NCBI GenBank assembly: GCA_013396655.1
Contig: WBMV01000443.1
Coordinates: 435,871-499,870 of the forward strand
DNA length: 64,000 bases
Reading direction: 5' to 3'
Source: Campylorhamphus procurvoides
Lineage: Eukaryota; Chordata; Aves; Passeriformes; Dendrocolaptidae
Shown here: in pieces, positions 26,001-38,212 of the stretch
Numbering within the stretch: position 1 is the stretch's first letter
Layout of the letters: each line of letters opens with the position of its first letter
Notes under the pieces: generated by a model
Told to the model about the DNA's origin: nothing
Databases searched by the model: none
What the model saw: only the letters and a program-made list of their open reading frames with translations
Made by a program: the position numbers and the translations under genes

Positions 26001-26476
26001 CTCCCTGAGCACAATGGCATCTGGCTCACATGTAGACACCAGCACTGCTATTTAGAGTGCCTTCTCTAGGTCTTGATATCAAGGTTTGAAGTAGCCATCC
26101 CAACATCCCTGTGGGCCATCAGACAAAAATATGTTTTTCCAGACAGTAATTGTTTGACTGTGCTGAGCAGCCCTCTGAGGCTGGGATGAATCACTCTCCA
26201 AAAATGTCTTTGTCAGGATACCCCTTTTCTTTACACCAGAGTTGTGCCTTTATTTCCTCCTTTTGTGGTTTGCGCTATACTTTTGAGTTTATGTGTATAC
26301 TTAGATATTTATTTCTGTGACAAGAAGACACAGATCAGAACTCTAGATGAAAAAAAGCTGCAGTCACCCCTGGGATATAAATTATATGTTATATCATGTT
26401 GGTCATACAGGTTTGGAAACTCTGGGGAGAACTTTTGCATATTTAGAAGCTCCAGAGGAGAGCCCCACACACTTTA
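23095..26476. other. Unassigned non-coding DNA with the two longest non-repeat open frames
   Basis: Two plus-strand frames, 24080-24607 (175 codons) and 24604-25077 (157 codons, first codon GTG), lie end to end in different frames. No domain could be identified with confidence and there are no clear splice signals. Codon content looks like background, and a frame of this length is expected about once by chance in 64 kb of such DNA. A T/G-rich stretch lies at 25578-25692. Confidence 0.4.
25578..25692. repeat. T/G-rich low-complexity stretch
   Basis: Nearly only T and G on the plus strand, in runs such as 'gggttttttttttcattg' and 'ggttggggtttttttg'. The 79-codon plus-strand frame beginning at 25597 is a reading of it (F/L/W-rich peptide). 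Confidence 0.85.
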
Positions 26477-26667
26477 GGAGTCTGGAGGCTGCCTAGAGAA
26501 GCTGTGGCTGCCTCATCGCTGGAAGTGCTCAAGGCCAGGTTGAACAATGCTTAGAGCAATCTGGTCTAGTGGGAGGTGTCCCTGCCCACGGCAAGAGGTG
26601 GATCAAGATGATATTTATCGTCCCTTTCAACCCAAACCATTTCATGATTTCTGTGGTTCTGTGATTT
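26477..26667 (+). mobile_element. CR1 LINE 3' end, plus orientation
   Basis: It contains 'ctagagaagctgtggctgcc', 'ctggaagtgctcaaggcc', 'ctagtgggaggtgtccctg' and the tail 'catgatttctgtggttctg' plus tgattt. The copy is about 190 bp, 5'-truncated and moderately diverged. The overlapping 115-codon frame is not coding. Confidence 0.9.
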
Positions 26668-27671
26668 GGCATTCATCTCACCCCATTGCTAATGTGTGTG
26701 TTTTGCAGCAGTTGAGGTGCAGATATAAGATGAAGATGCTTCTGCTGCTGCTTGGTGCTTTGGTTTCTTTCATTGAGTTTCATTCTGTGTGGGTTGGAGT
26801 GACACTGGCAGGGGAGTATTTCCATCACTGCTCTCCCCAGTTCTGGTGGGGATGGTCGAGAGCACCTCACTCTCTGCAAGTCGTTTTATTCTAAAATCTT
26901 CAATCTTACAGACTTATTTCTCTCTAAGGCAGGTGGTAAGTTATTTCTGACAATGGAAAGAATAAATCCTTGTTGTATCAAGTGGGAGAACGTGGCCCAA
27001 AACTTAAACAACTTGCGTAACTGAAGGTTTTGATGACTTGGTTCATAAAAAGCCACTTCCTATTTCTTTTTCATCTACTGCTTTTATGATCTCCAGACCA
27101 ACCATTTTTACCCCTCTGAAATGAGTGTTTCATTCACCTTTCTCTTCAGTTTTATCTGGTGTTTGAATGAGACAGAACTGTAGAGAATGATAGATTCTTC
27201 TTATCCTGGAGACTTTTTATGGAAAGGAGGCATTTCGTCATTGCCTGCTTGACAGATGATTCAAGGTCTCATCTCAATGTTTCTGGGGGGAAAAAAAAGT
27301 AAAAAAGAGAATTTTAGGGTTTTTTTTCATTTACAACCAACTGTTTGCATGAATAGCATAAAACAATCAATATACTTGAGCAGAGATTTTCAAGAGCTCT
27401 TTTTTTGCCCCTTTCTCAATATTAATGATGACCTGCACTTACTACCATAATGATTATCTTAAAAGTCTTTTTGGCTTTGAAGAGATTGTCTCTCCTTGTG
27501 AAGGAATATAATCTGAAGAAGTCTATTACTTTAGAATTCATTTTTCCTTCTTTCTTTTTTATTTTTTTGAGTCTTTCAGTGCTGTAAATTAACCTGCTTG
27601 AGTTGGTTTTGTGTTTTTTTGCATACACAGCAAGGATAACTACACATCAAATTTATGAGCATCATGCACAA

Positions 27672-27685
27672 GTTGCTATGACAAC
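27672..27685. promoter_or_regulatory. RFX X-box-like palindromic motif
   Basis: GTTGCTATGACAAC is close to the palindromic X-box bound by RFX factors (GTTGCCATGGCAAC), differing at two positions. No promoter or transcript start can be seen nearby, so a regulatory role is speculative. Chance matches of this quality are possible in 64 kb. Confidence 0.25.
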
Positions 27686-28107
27686 CCCTCCAGCCGCTGT
27701 ACACCAAATAACCTTGTCATATGAACGTTTATCACAAGCACATCAAGTACAGGGTTGCTTGGTGTGGTTCTTTGGCTAAACAGCAGGATTTTTTTTCCTG
27801 AATAATAATTGGTCATGGCCTTTTCTGCTATGAGTCAAAGTTAATAAACTTCTGGATTTGAAATTAACCATCAACAGGACATAATCTGAGCATCATTCTT
27901 CATAGCTGTTGTGCTTGGCGAGAGGGAACTTTGCAAGGACCACTGCTCCCTTCTCAGGAAAACTCTGGATTGTTATTTTATTGTCATTATAACCTCACAA
28001 AACCCATATATAAAATGATAGGCTATGTCTGAGTGTGCATAGAATGTATTATTGCACGGTAAATGAAATGTGACTTTTAACTATCGAATCATTTGTGGGA
28101 AATAAAA

Positions 28108-28200
28108 ATTACTTTTCTTCTTTTTTTTTCTCTCTCTTTTTTTTTTTTTTTAAGGAGCTGCTAGATTTAAGCCNTTTTGTTTTTTTTCTTAAGGAGCCTC
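28108..28200. repeat. Pyrimidine-rich tract with unresolved base
   Basis: A C/T tract ends in about 15 T (28137-28151). Then comes 'aaggagctgctag', the single N at 28174, another T-rich run, and a second 'aaggagc' at 28191. The motif 'ttaaggagc' occurs twice, 39 bases apart, on each side of the N. This suggests either a short duplication or a sequencing/assembly problem at homopolymers. Confidence 0.75.
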
Positions 28201-30318
28201 TATAGCCAGAGCCACATTCTAATTCTTCACACCCACTTTTAGTTATATTTTTAGGGGAAATTTGCAGGCTGTACACCTGGTCCTTTCTTGTGAATTTAAA
28301 CTCCTCCCTGTGCACGCACATTTTAAAGAAAATGCAGAAATTTAGCTATGTTTCTAATTTATAGTTTCAGAGGGTAAGATTAGTATGTGTGAGGGATTAG
28401 TGAGCTGTTTAAATTACTCCAGTAATTTTTATACAATAGTTACATCATAGGTAAACTCTGGCTCATGCATATAAGTATAATGTTTTTTATTTGTTCCAGA
28501 AGAAATAATATCTTAGGCTGTAGGTACAGAAATTTTCAGAAAGCTTCCGTCTCTAATGTAGCACTCATATTTAATGCCTCTGCAGAGCTTTTATAACCAC
28601 ATTGTCTTAAATGACCAAGTGAGTAAAGAGCTTTGTAAGTGAGTTTAAACAATAGCAACAGCAGAGTAAGCAAATATCAGCAATGATCTTACTTTCTTCC
28701 CCTAATGGGTAGGATTAGTTGAAATAATGTATGGTCTTGCCCATATGTGTGTTTTTAAATGATGTTTCATTGTTCTATAAGTTTTCACAGCCACCACACC
28801 CATACCAAAACTTGCTCAACTTGTTACAAAGACTGTTGTTGGCTTGAAATGGAAATAGACAGCATGTCTTTAACTCGTGTTAAATGTTTGCTGTAGAATG
28901 AGTTGCACTCTTGCCTGCAAATTCCTATTTTTACCCATAATTTTATTCTCCCTCTCAAAGGAAGAAAAGGTGACTAGCTGAGATATAGACATACACATTG
29001 CAGGGGGCAGTATTCAGTCAGATCTATTTTCACTGTTTGACTTCAAATCCAGATCAAGTACTCTCCGGGAAATTCTTTAATTTGTCTTAAACTAGGCAGA
29101 ACAAGGCAGTATTTTCTGCCTTTCAGATATGCAAAATGTCAGATTAGATGATTTAATCTCACTGATTTACAGCACAGATCTCTCTTTACATTTTAAGTCT
29201 CCTGAGATGTACGTTTCTGCATACAATTTCTCAACATTAACTGTGAACTTTGCAATTTCCTGCAAAAAGTGCCTTCCTCTTCACCACTACTCACAAAACA
29301 CTGGCTGAAAAAATAGACTGGATTTCATGCAAAAATGCATATATCTTTTGGACTAGTTTTATTTTTTCAACAGCCTACATGGGGCCTTGCTAAATCCTCT
29401 GGTTAATATTTGCACAGACCTTAGGGCAATTAGATATACAACTTGCCTTTTATTGGGATCATTAACCTTCATACATTCCTTCTTTGCAATGCTGAAAATT
29501 GTCTTTATTAACAATCAGATTTTAAGAAAAAACAAATATCAGCTAGTATCACCAAAGATAGACTTTATTTATTGAGCAAATCAATATGGGTAGGGAAAAA
29601 AATTACATGATTATTTGATTTTATAAGAATGTGGATTTCTGAGTTCCAATTCTGTTGTATGTGCAGTAGTCACAAAGATACAATTAATGTACAAAATCGA
29701 GGATGAAGATGAGTTCATCTGGAGCCAGCTGTGCATCAGACATCTTTGGTTTGTTATACTGCTCCAGCTTCTGGTGGAAGAGATGAGTCATCTGCTGTAG
29801 CTTCTCATTTGTTCTATGCCTTTTCATCACCCTGTGGTTCTAACAACAGGCAGAGGAGCTGTTCAAACATGGAATTGTTTGGTACACTGGAATTAAGTTC
29901 TTCGTTGAATGCCTTTGCAGAAGCTGGTGAAGGAGTGTTCTAGTGCAGCAGTCATTGCTCATGCACTCTGTTTCTTCAGAAACTAAGAGGACTATAAGCT
30001 ATCTGTGGCTTTACAGAAGACTCAGCTATGAAAGAGGGCTTCTGCTGTGTGAAAAAGTGAAGAGAAAACTACAGTTTAGGTGGTTAACTAAAGTATGTTC
30101 ATTTGAAAGTTCAGGCTATATCATATGGGGAAAATATACATTCTTTTTCATCTGCCTGTCTAGCTTTTTCTATAGTAGCTATTGTAATTAAAAAAAAAAT
30201 CCAAGTCCTACAATATTTTTTCCTTAAAGATTAAGAATTTTTGTCTTTAAGAGAATTCCTACCTACCAACTCTGATTTAGTGTATCTCATAAAGAAATAA
30301 GTAAAGTGTTTCAGACTA

Positions 30319-30514
30319 GTGAGGCCCTGGCATAGGTTGGGCAGAGAAGCTGTGGCTGTCCCATCCCTGGAAACGTCCAAGTCCAGGTTGGATGGGGCTT
30401 TGACCAACCTGGGCTGGTGGAAGGTGCCCATGGCAACAGGGTTGGAAAAAGATGAGCTCTAATGTCACTTCTAAACTAATCCATTCTATAATCCTATAAT
30501 TATATGATTCCATG
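30319..30514 (+). mobile_element. CR1 LINE 3' end, plus orientation
   Basis: It starts 'gtgaggccctggcatagg' and continues 'gcagagaagctgtggctgt', 'ggttggatggggctttgac' and 'ctgggctggtggaaggtgc'. It ends with a degenerate tail, 'attctataatcctataatt' then atatgattccatg. The copy is about 195 bp and 5'-truncated. Confidence 0.9.
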
Positions 30515-33500
30515 AAAGTGTGTTTTTTTGTGAACAAATGCAAGACAAAACCACCAGCAGCAATTTTGCCCCTGTGGCTTTTTTGTTGAGAACAGCAATT
30601 AAGCTAATTTTGATTATATTTTTCTGATTGCGATGAGTAGCATCTGGACATGAAAGCAATTCACTTTCTGTTCCCAGGACAAATGGAAAAAATGTCATAA
30701 CATTGGGAAGCTGCATGGCTTTCCTCCATTATCAGATAAAACCTCCCAAAATGCACTTTTTATGTTCTAATACCATCAAAATCCAGGCTCTAGACTAAGC
30801 TTAGAAACCATTTCTTCCTAAGGGAGAAGGCCTGAGCTATTTTTGTAGACTCAGATGACTCCATACTTTCTTGATATTACTGAGATGTTTTTCAGATAGT
30901 CAAAAGACTCTTGAGATAACTACAGAATAATCTAGGTTTTATGTTTGTTTGATGGGTATTAAGTACAGATTGCTCTATGGCACTTTCACAAAAACTTTTA
31001 AACTTCTTCAGCATCTTGTGTCAGGGTCAGTCTCTGTAGGTTAACCTGTGGAAAAATGCTGTTTGAGACTCCAATATGCAGCTGTCATGATCCATGATCT
31101 TGTTAGCCCACTTGGCTAACAAGAAGTCAGCAGCCTTCAGATAGATGTACAGAATTTTAAACTGAAAAAGCTCACAGAATTTTCAAGGTTTTCTACAATT
31201 TTTACTGAAAAGCTTGATAAGTGTGCTGACCACAGCATAGGGAGAGAAGTGCTATTTTCCCAGGAAAATTTATGCTGAAATTCTTAGCCATGTTAGAAAA
31301 AGTACTGGATTTTTACAACATCGACTTTTTCTTGATTGGTTTACCATTTATTTGCTGCATCACCACATGCTTCTTGAAAACTGGTTGTTTGCACTGGCAA
31401 GTGGAGCTCCAAAGAAACTGTGTGAAAGATAGTTCTCTGGTAGTTTCTGGCAACTTCTCTTAAGAAAATGGGTTTTAATAGATGTTTGACTCAAAGAAAA
31501 GTTAAAAATGCATAATTAAATCTGAATAGAAGACTTAAAATCAAGAAATGTTAATAAGTAGAATGCATCATAAGAAGTTCACTGTATTGCAATGATTAGA
31601 CAGTGACCAAATTTTAAGGGTAAGTATTATACTGAGAAAGCAAAGTGAGATTTAGAAGAAAAATATATTTATTTGAAGCTATTTTTCTGTACAAGTCTTC
31701 ACCCTATACCTTATATTCCAGAGTTTTGACTTATAGCAAGATTTATCAAAAACTACAAATTTCTAGTTAGTTTTAACTAAATGAAAAACTTAAATGAAAA
31801 GACTACTTAAAAAATTGAATTAAAAGCCTATTAAAAGAAATCTTGTTTTCCAATCTGAAATAAACTGGAGCTATACACTTTCTGAAATGAGCCCAAATCC
31901 TTGGAACACACAGCCATCCTCTAGTTTATTACTAGACTTACAGGATTCTTTCTCCATCTACACTTGTGAAGACATAGCTCAGTTAGGAGTTATTTTCAGA
32001 CAGGAGAGGTGCCACACAGAGTAAAATTGAGATAATAAAGACAAAGGCAGAGCTCTGACAAGAGCTTATCCTGAACTTGGAAAAAGAACTGTGGTCTCCT
32101 TGTGATGACAGTTATTTTGGTATAAATCTGGTGTTACCTTACTGTCCTCCAGACAATTTCACCAACAAAAATCTAGAGAAGCTGACCCTTTTGTGGCTTA
32201 GTGAGAACACTACAGAACCAGAAACAGTCACCTACAAGAGCATGCAGAAGAGACTGACAGTTTAAAAAAGGTTGACAGAGAGCAAAGGATGCTGAGCCCG
32301 AGATGGCAACTTTATCCTCAGAGTTCCATCGTTTGATGGAAAAACTGATGTTACAGGATGTCACACTGTGCATATTCTCAGTTTAAGTGGGTAAAAGAAT
32401 CATTAGTTCTTCAGTCAAAATTGCCAGAGGATGTATGTAAAGTATTAGACTTTTCCTTGTGTTAGGCACAAGGCATGGTTTTCGGTAAAAAGGACATGAC
32501 TGGAAACAAAAGCCTCCAGAAACATATGCAACAGAGTCTCAATAAAACAGACAAAACATCCAAGTGTAATGAGCTATTTTCCATGGCATGCAATGCATAC
32601 TTTCATGGACATACATAGGATATAGCCCTTTCCTCCCCCTCATGACTCTAACACTCTTATGCTCACCAAAGAATCCACTTACCAGTTTCTCCTCATAAAC
32701 TGGAAAGAAAAAACCGGTCCTTGAGTATCTCAGTGACGTGGGAAAATTTCAAAATGGTGAATAAAAATAAGTGTTTCTTCCAATGAATTTCAGCAGAAAT
32801 TTGTCCCTTTACCATCCTTTCTGCATTTGAGAAATTTTTTGACAATTTTTGAGTTACACTTTTTAATATTGATCATGATTAATTACATTACTCATTAATG
32901 TCTCATTCTTACCAATGTGAACACACAATAGCACAAATAGGAACTGATTTTGGGGTGTTCCTTATGGAAGATAACAGGTTGATGGATGTATCCATTCTGG
33001 GACTCACTTCCTTGCTAATTTCCATATATCCCTTATGGAGGTTTCCATTGAGTTTTTACTGCTGGCAGCTACAGCTGATTTGCAAATATGTAACTCAAGC
33101 TGGGGCTTTCTCTTCCAAGACTTTCACCAAAGAAGAGGGCAGGTGGAGGAAGAGGAAGTCCAAAAACTGATGAAAGCACCTGGGATCTCCCTCCCTATTC
33201 AAACTCCCATAGCACCATGAGAAATTTCCCAGTGCCTTTCCCAGACCATGCAGGTGTTTCCTACAGGGAGCAGATGGAATAATGACTGAAAGGCAAGAAT
33301 AGGTGTCCAGAGATATCTCAGTTGAAGAGAAAATGCTCTAAGAGAAAGCAAGTTGTCATCATATTGTGACCTTTGCCACTTCTTGTTAGAACCATTTGGA
33401 AACTTGTCAAGTATCAAACTTATTTCCCATCGGAAAGACTGATTTATCAAGACTGAATTGTGTGGACTGGAAGGATAGTTTCCTGAAGGGATTGGTGGTA

Positions 33501-35864
33501 GAGAGATGATAACATAGTCTCTTTTTTGAGATTATCTTGACAATGGAACACTTTCTTAGAAGAGCTGCACCACGAGAACATGAGAGGGAGTCAAATTAAG
33601 AGGGACAGATAACAGTGTTACTATAAAGCTGCAAGATGCAGATTTGTTTCACTCCTGGATATGGAAACCTAATCTTTCCAGAGTTTAAATTTGTGTACTT
33701 CTTTACAAAGGCTTAAGTATGAGAAGCACTGTGTCTTAGAGCCAGAGAGACCTCCAGAATCCATGGGTCACCCGTGGCTTTGTTCATTGTAGTTTTGTAC
33801 TATGAGTTACTTAATTTTTAATAATTACCTGTTTTATGAAAATCAAGAGTGGTTTATTTGCTCTCAGTTGCCAATGGTGATCAAGAACATGCCATAGCTT
33901 TTTGCAGGACCTCAGGGGAATCCATTCTCATAAACTCAAGGGGAAGAAAGTTGCCTTCACCCCAAGTACAGTAAAAAGGAGATTTTTGGGTACTGACTCA
34001 TTTAGCCATACAAGCCCTGAATGGTTTTATATGTTGGGTTTGAGGCACATTGATTCTGTCTGCTCTAGACAGAAGTTCAACCCACTGCAGAAGGTCAAAA
34101 CCACAATAAATACAAACATCTCAGACATAAAAGTTTGCAAAGTTATCCAGGGGGGAAGGGGACGGGGGAAAGAGAGTGACTGCATAATGTTTTAAAGATT
34201 AAACTACTTAAAACAAATATCTTAATGCAATGGAAGTTATTTATTTGCTCCATGAATCTGAAGGCACCAGATTTTTTTCTACTGTAGTGTAGGGAAAGGT
34301 TCTTCTTAAGCCTTGTACTTATAAAAAATAAACTTTTAAAGTGCATTTCCTGTTCTAAAGCAAAACTCACCTTGAATATATCAGCCTTCCTTTCACCTTT
34401 GTTTTTTTAATTTGTCTATCTCTTATACCACATTTAAACTGTACACAACTAGAACATGCAGGTTGATTTTATAATATTGCTGATCCAAATAGCTTCACTT
34501 TTGGTAGGGTGAACATACTCTTTAAATTTGTATAACCACTTGAAGGTCTTCATATCCCTGCATATGAACTTGTTCATTTTGTTAAAACACAGTATCTCAG
34601 TTTAATTAAATATTTTTCATAGGTCCAAAGAATAACTGATGTAAAAGCTGCTTGTGACACTTGTCTGTTCACACAGACCTTTCAGTTTTTTGTTACCACA
34701 GTGAGACCCACTGTTCTGCTATCCCAATAACTGTTTGTGAGATTGTCTTAAGGCTCCATACATTTTCTGCATTCCACTTCCCTTGGAGCAATATTAGAGG
34801 AAGGACTATTTGCAGTGAGGTGCCTGAGAGAGACAGAATGTCCTGCAGATTTCCTTAGATTCCATTAATCTTGCATGGGAAAAGCCTACACAAGTACTGA
34901 TTGTTCTGAAGTTAGCACAGATTTGGTTGGGGGTTGACTTGGTGTTGAGGAAGGAGTGTATTTCTTGGTGTAGGAAACAACAAATCCACAACCTCTTCCA
35001 TGCCTCACTCCAGTATTGCCAAAATGGCTGCAGACTTCTCAAGCTGTGGATGATGTGAGTCATTCCTTTAGCAAGCACAAGTTTTTATTCCAAGAGTACA
35101 AGTTCCTGTATTCTCTGACCTCAGTGACTTGCTGTGCCCTGCAGGAGCCCAGTCATGGATGAGCATCTCCATCACCAGTGGCTGTGAACTGGTTTGTAAT
35201 ATTGTGATTGTCTTTTTCTCAGCTCTGTACAACAACAGTAGTGATGCAGAGCTCACACACAAGCTCTCTGTTTCTTCCTTGTATCACTAAAGATCTGCAG
35301 CATCATGCATTTCGGGTTTTTATTCTCTCCTATAACCAAGTGAGGCTTTCCTGAATGGATTTTGTCAGGTGATTGTCAGGTGACTAACATCGTTATGGAC
35401 AAGTTGGCATGGAAGTTAGCAATGTTGTTATCTATCTATGTTACTCTTGAGACTCTTTAAGAGGCTACTTTAAAACAAACAGAATGAGTGATGCCTTGCT
35501 TTCCAGCACGTTTTTTGTCCCTCCAGGTCAGAGGGGATGAGAGTTTGATCCCAGAGAATAGCAAAGGAACAGAAGGATGGTTTCCCATACTGTTGTTCCT
35601 GAAGTTCTGCAGTAAGGTCAGATGGCTGCTGATGGCTAAAAACTGGAGGCTGAATCTGTGAACACTGACTATTCAGGGCAGAAATAGCAAGTCCAGAGCA
35701 GTGCATAGGGTTTTATTTCTTAAAGCCTTTTAAATTTTATAGCTCATTTATGTTCCAATAGAATTAAATATGTGATAATGTAGTGTTCTTAATTGCAGTC
35801 TTCAGAGTAAATCCTGCCCTTTCTAAAGAAGTATCCCTTTGATACAAAGATGATTAATGAAGAA
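30515..35864. other. Unassigned non-coding DNA, about 5.3 kb
   Basis: No recognised transposon or exon. It contains the perfect hairpin at 31098-31124. A tRNA A-box-like 'tagctcagttagga' near 31976 has no B box. Open frames are 97 codons or shorter. Confidence 0.45.
31098..31124. repeat. Perfect 11-bp inverted repeat with 5-base loop
   Basis: Left arm TCTTGTTAGCC (31098-31108), loop CACTT, right arm GGCTAACAAGA (31114-31124). All 11 pairs match. No known RNA family was recognised around it. Confidence 0.85.
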
Positions 35865-36540
35865 TTATAATTTAGAAGAGACCATCATAGCCATCTAATC
35901 TGATGTGCATAACACCAGACCACAAAGCCTTGCTAGCTATGTCTGAACCAAGCACTTAATTGAGTTTAAATAATAGTTTATCTTTAGCTCATTTTCAAGT
36001 GACAGAAAGTCTTCCATATACCCAGTTAAACTGTTTCAATGGTTAATTATCTCCACAGTGAGAAATGTACTCCTCATTCCTACTCTGAGTTCACAATAGC
36101 TTTGTTTCAGACTACCAAATCTCATTAAGCTTAGCTCTTCCTAATTAAAGAATTGTCTGTTTTCTAACATTCCTTCCTAACACAGATATTTGTAGACTGT
36201 GACCAATTCACCTCTTAATATACTACTGGATAAACTGGATAAATTGTACTTCTCAAATTTCTCATGGTGAGAAGGGTTCTTCCTACTTTAAATCATGGCT
36301 GTAATTTTTTCTCTGAATGTTTTCTCATTTGTGCACATTCTCTTTTGAAATGTGGAAACCTGCACTGGGGTACCATCTTCTATACCATGGAACATTGCTT
36401 CCTAGCTTTATTTGATAATTCCCCTGCTGAGGTGTTCAGGGTTGCATATGCCCTCTTGGTCACAACATTGAGTTCACACCTACATGCACTATAGAACCTA
36501 CCTGACCAGAATCTTTGACCTGCTTCTTTTGTGGTGTCCC
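35865..36540 (-). mobile_element. Ancient CR1-like LINE fragment, about 0.7 kb
   Basis: In plus-strand reading the phrases come in the order of an old reverse-oriented amniote CR1: 'gaccatcatagccatctaat', 'gtttcaatggttaattatct', 'tagactgtgaccaattcacc', 'tactggataaactggataaa', 'ttgaaatgtggaaacctgc' and 'tgccctcttggtcacaacat'. I recall a matching order from reptile CR1 copies (3' end, then UTR, then the end of ORF2). It is the longest recognisable old repeat in the window, strongly diverged but nearly colinear. The 76-codon frame at 36264-36494 is a reading of this repeat. Confidence 0.75.
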
Positions 36541-36597
36541 TATATCCTTCTGTTCCATAATACAGTCATCCTAGCAAAAATTTCCCTCACATAATAC

Positions 36598-36842
36598 TGA
36601 CAGAGGGCAGGGTTAGATTATATATTGGGAAGAAATTCTTTTATTCATTAGGTGATGAGACCTGGCACAGGTTGCCCAGAGAGGTTGTGACTGCCACATC
36701 CCTGGAAGTGTTCAAGGCCAGGCTGGACAGGATCTGGAGCAAACTGGTGTATTATAAGGTGTCCCTGCCCATGGCAGGGGATGGAACTGGATTGTCTTTA
36801 AGGTCCCTTCCAATCCAAATTGCCCCATGATTCTATGACACT
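36598..36842 (+). mobile_element. CR1 LINE 3' end, plus orientation
   Basis: It reads 'gagggcagggttagattata', 'gcacaggttgcccagagagg', 'ccctggaagtgttcaaggcc', 'taaggtcccttccaatccaa' and the tail 'ccccatgattctatgac'. The copy is about 245 bp and 5'-truncated. It sits about 60 bp from the older reverse-oriented CR1 fragment. Confidence 0.92.
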
Positions 36843-38212
36843 GCAATCCTGAGTGTCCATCTTATGCCATTTTATGGGCTCTAGATCTGCAGAAACTTGC
36901 AATCAAATATTGCCTTTGGAATTATCCCTTCTTTATGTAGAGGGCTGTGCCCCAGGGAAGCGAGTGATGCCCTGAAACACATTGTCCTGACTCATTTCCC
37001 AGCCAGCAGCTCCAGAATGTCAGAGAGACACTTGGACATATTTGAGAATTCATGGTTAGTGATCTCCCATCCTTTGAGGCCACCCCTCCTTCCACAAGAG
37101 CACACTACAGTGTTGTGATACCCTACCTAGCTTTCAGAAACTTTCATTTCACTGCAGACACCAATTGTAAGCGGCAGGAGGTAAGTTCAGTAACATAAGC
37201 CACATTCTGGTTTCTTTCTCTCCCTGAAGAGGTCACTCTCTCCAGGAAATGTACTTTGTAAGTGCTGAGTATTTACAGCTCTTTCGAGATCCAATTCTAC
37301 TTCAGCTGACCCTGTTTACTTGTCCCTTCTCATAGCCATTTACTGGGCAAATTTCTCAAATTCTGTTGAGGGAGAATAAAGTCATCTGTTCCACTTGAAT
37401 GTACGATTGTTGAAAATCTGCAAAAATGAACACAGCAGTGGACAAAAGAAAGGGTGAAAAGAGAATTGAGGCTCAGAACATTTCATGAAAGCCCTCCACC
37501 ACTTAGTGTCATTACTAACTCTACAACCTAAGGCAATTTATTAAGAGTTTGAAAAAGTGGCTTAAAAAACTGGATGTGGAGATTTCCATTAGAAATGGAT
37601 GACTACTTTAAAGGTTGCAATTGGTTTCTAAAGAACAGGCTAGATGGAAGTTGTTAGAGGTGAATAGCTACTGAAATCTGTGGGCTGGGGGAGGGGAAGA
37701 AAATTGCCACCTACTTGAAATAAATAGCTCTTCTAAAATAATGGGGTTTAAACTTTGAAATTGTTTTGTTCTGTGACATACAAAAGCATGTATTTAGAGT
37801 TATTTTCAACTTCTCCAAACAGGCAAAATTTGTGTGGAAAATAATTTCCACATAAAAACATGATAATGTAATTACTCTATCTGCTGAAGTCTACCTTTTA
37901 ATGCCCTATTCATAACAATCTTCAATGTTTTTCAGCAGTTTTAGCTATCCATATGAATTTCACCTGTGCAACAAGACAAAAAGGATTTTAATAGGAACTG
38001 AGTCACTCCCCTATCTTTGCAATAACTTTTCCTTTAAAGTGATGCAATGAACCCTGGCCAGAAATCAAAAAGGTTATGGTTGCTAATATTACGAATGGCA
38101 ATTCAGTTGATATTGATTTATTCCAACAGCAGGATTTTTAAGTGTCATATCTGAAGGTGATAGAGTAGTTTTTTGCTCTTACACAGGCCAATTTATGGTA
38201 GAAGTTTAGTCT
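36843..38212. other. Unassigned non-coding DNA
   Basis: No gene or repeat was recognised. The longest open frame is 73 codons. Confidence 0.45.

Larger units (their letters stand above)
26668..30318. other. Unassigned non-coding DNA with one assembly N
   Basis: No gene or transposon was recognised. A pyrimidine-rich run (28108-28151) precedes the only ambiguous base of the window, at 28174. A candidate RFX/X-box-like site lies at 27672-27685. Open frames are short. Confidence 0.45.

Noticed and set aside
28990..29020. CTCF-like core 'cagggggcag'
   Set aside because: The CCA half of the CTCF consensus is missing, so the match is below what I would call.
31976..32045. tRNA A-box-like 'tagctcagttagga'
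   Set aside because: No B box follows at the right distance and no cloverleaf can be drawn, so it is neither a tRNA nor a supported SINE.
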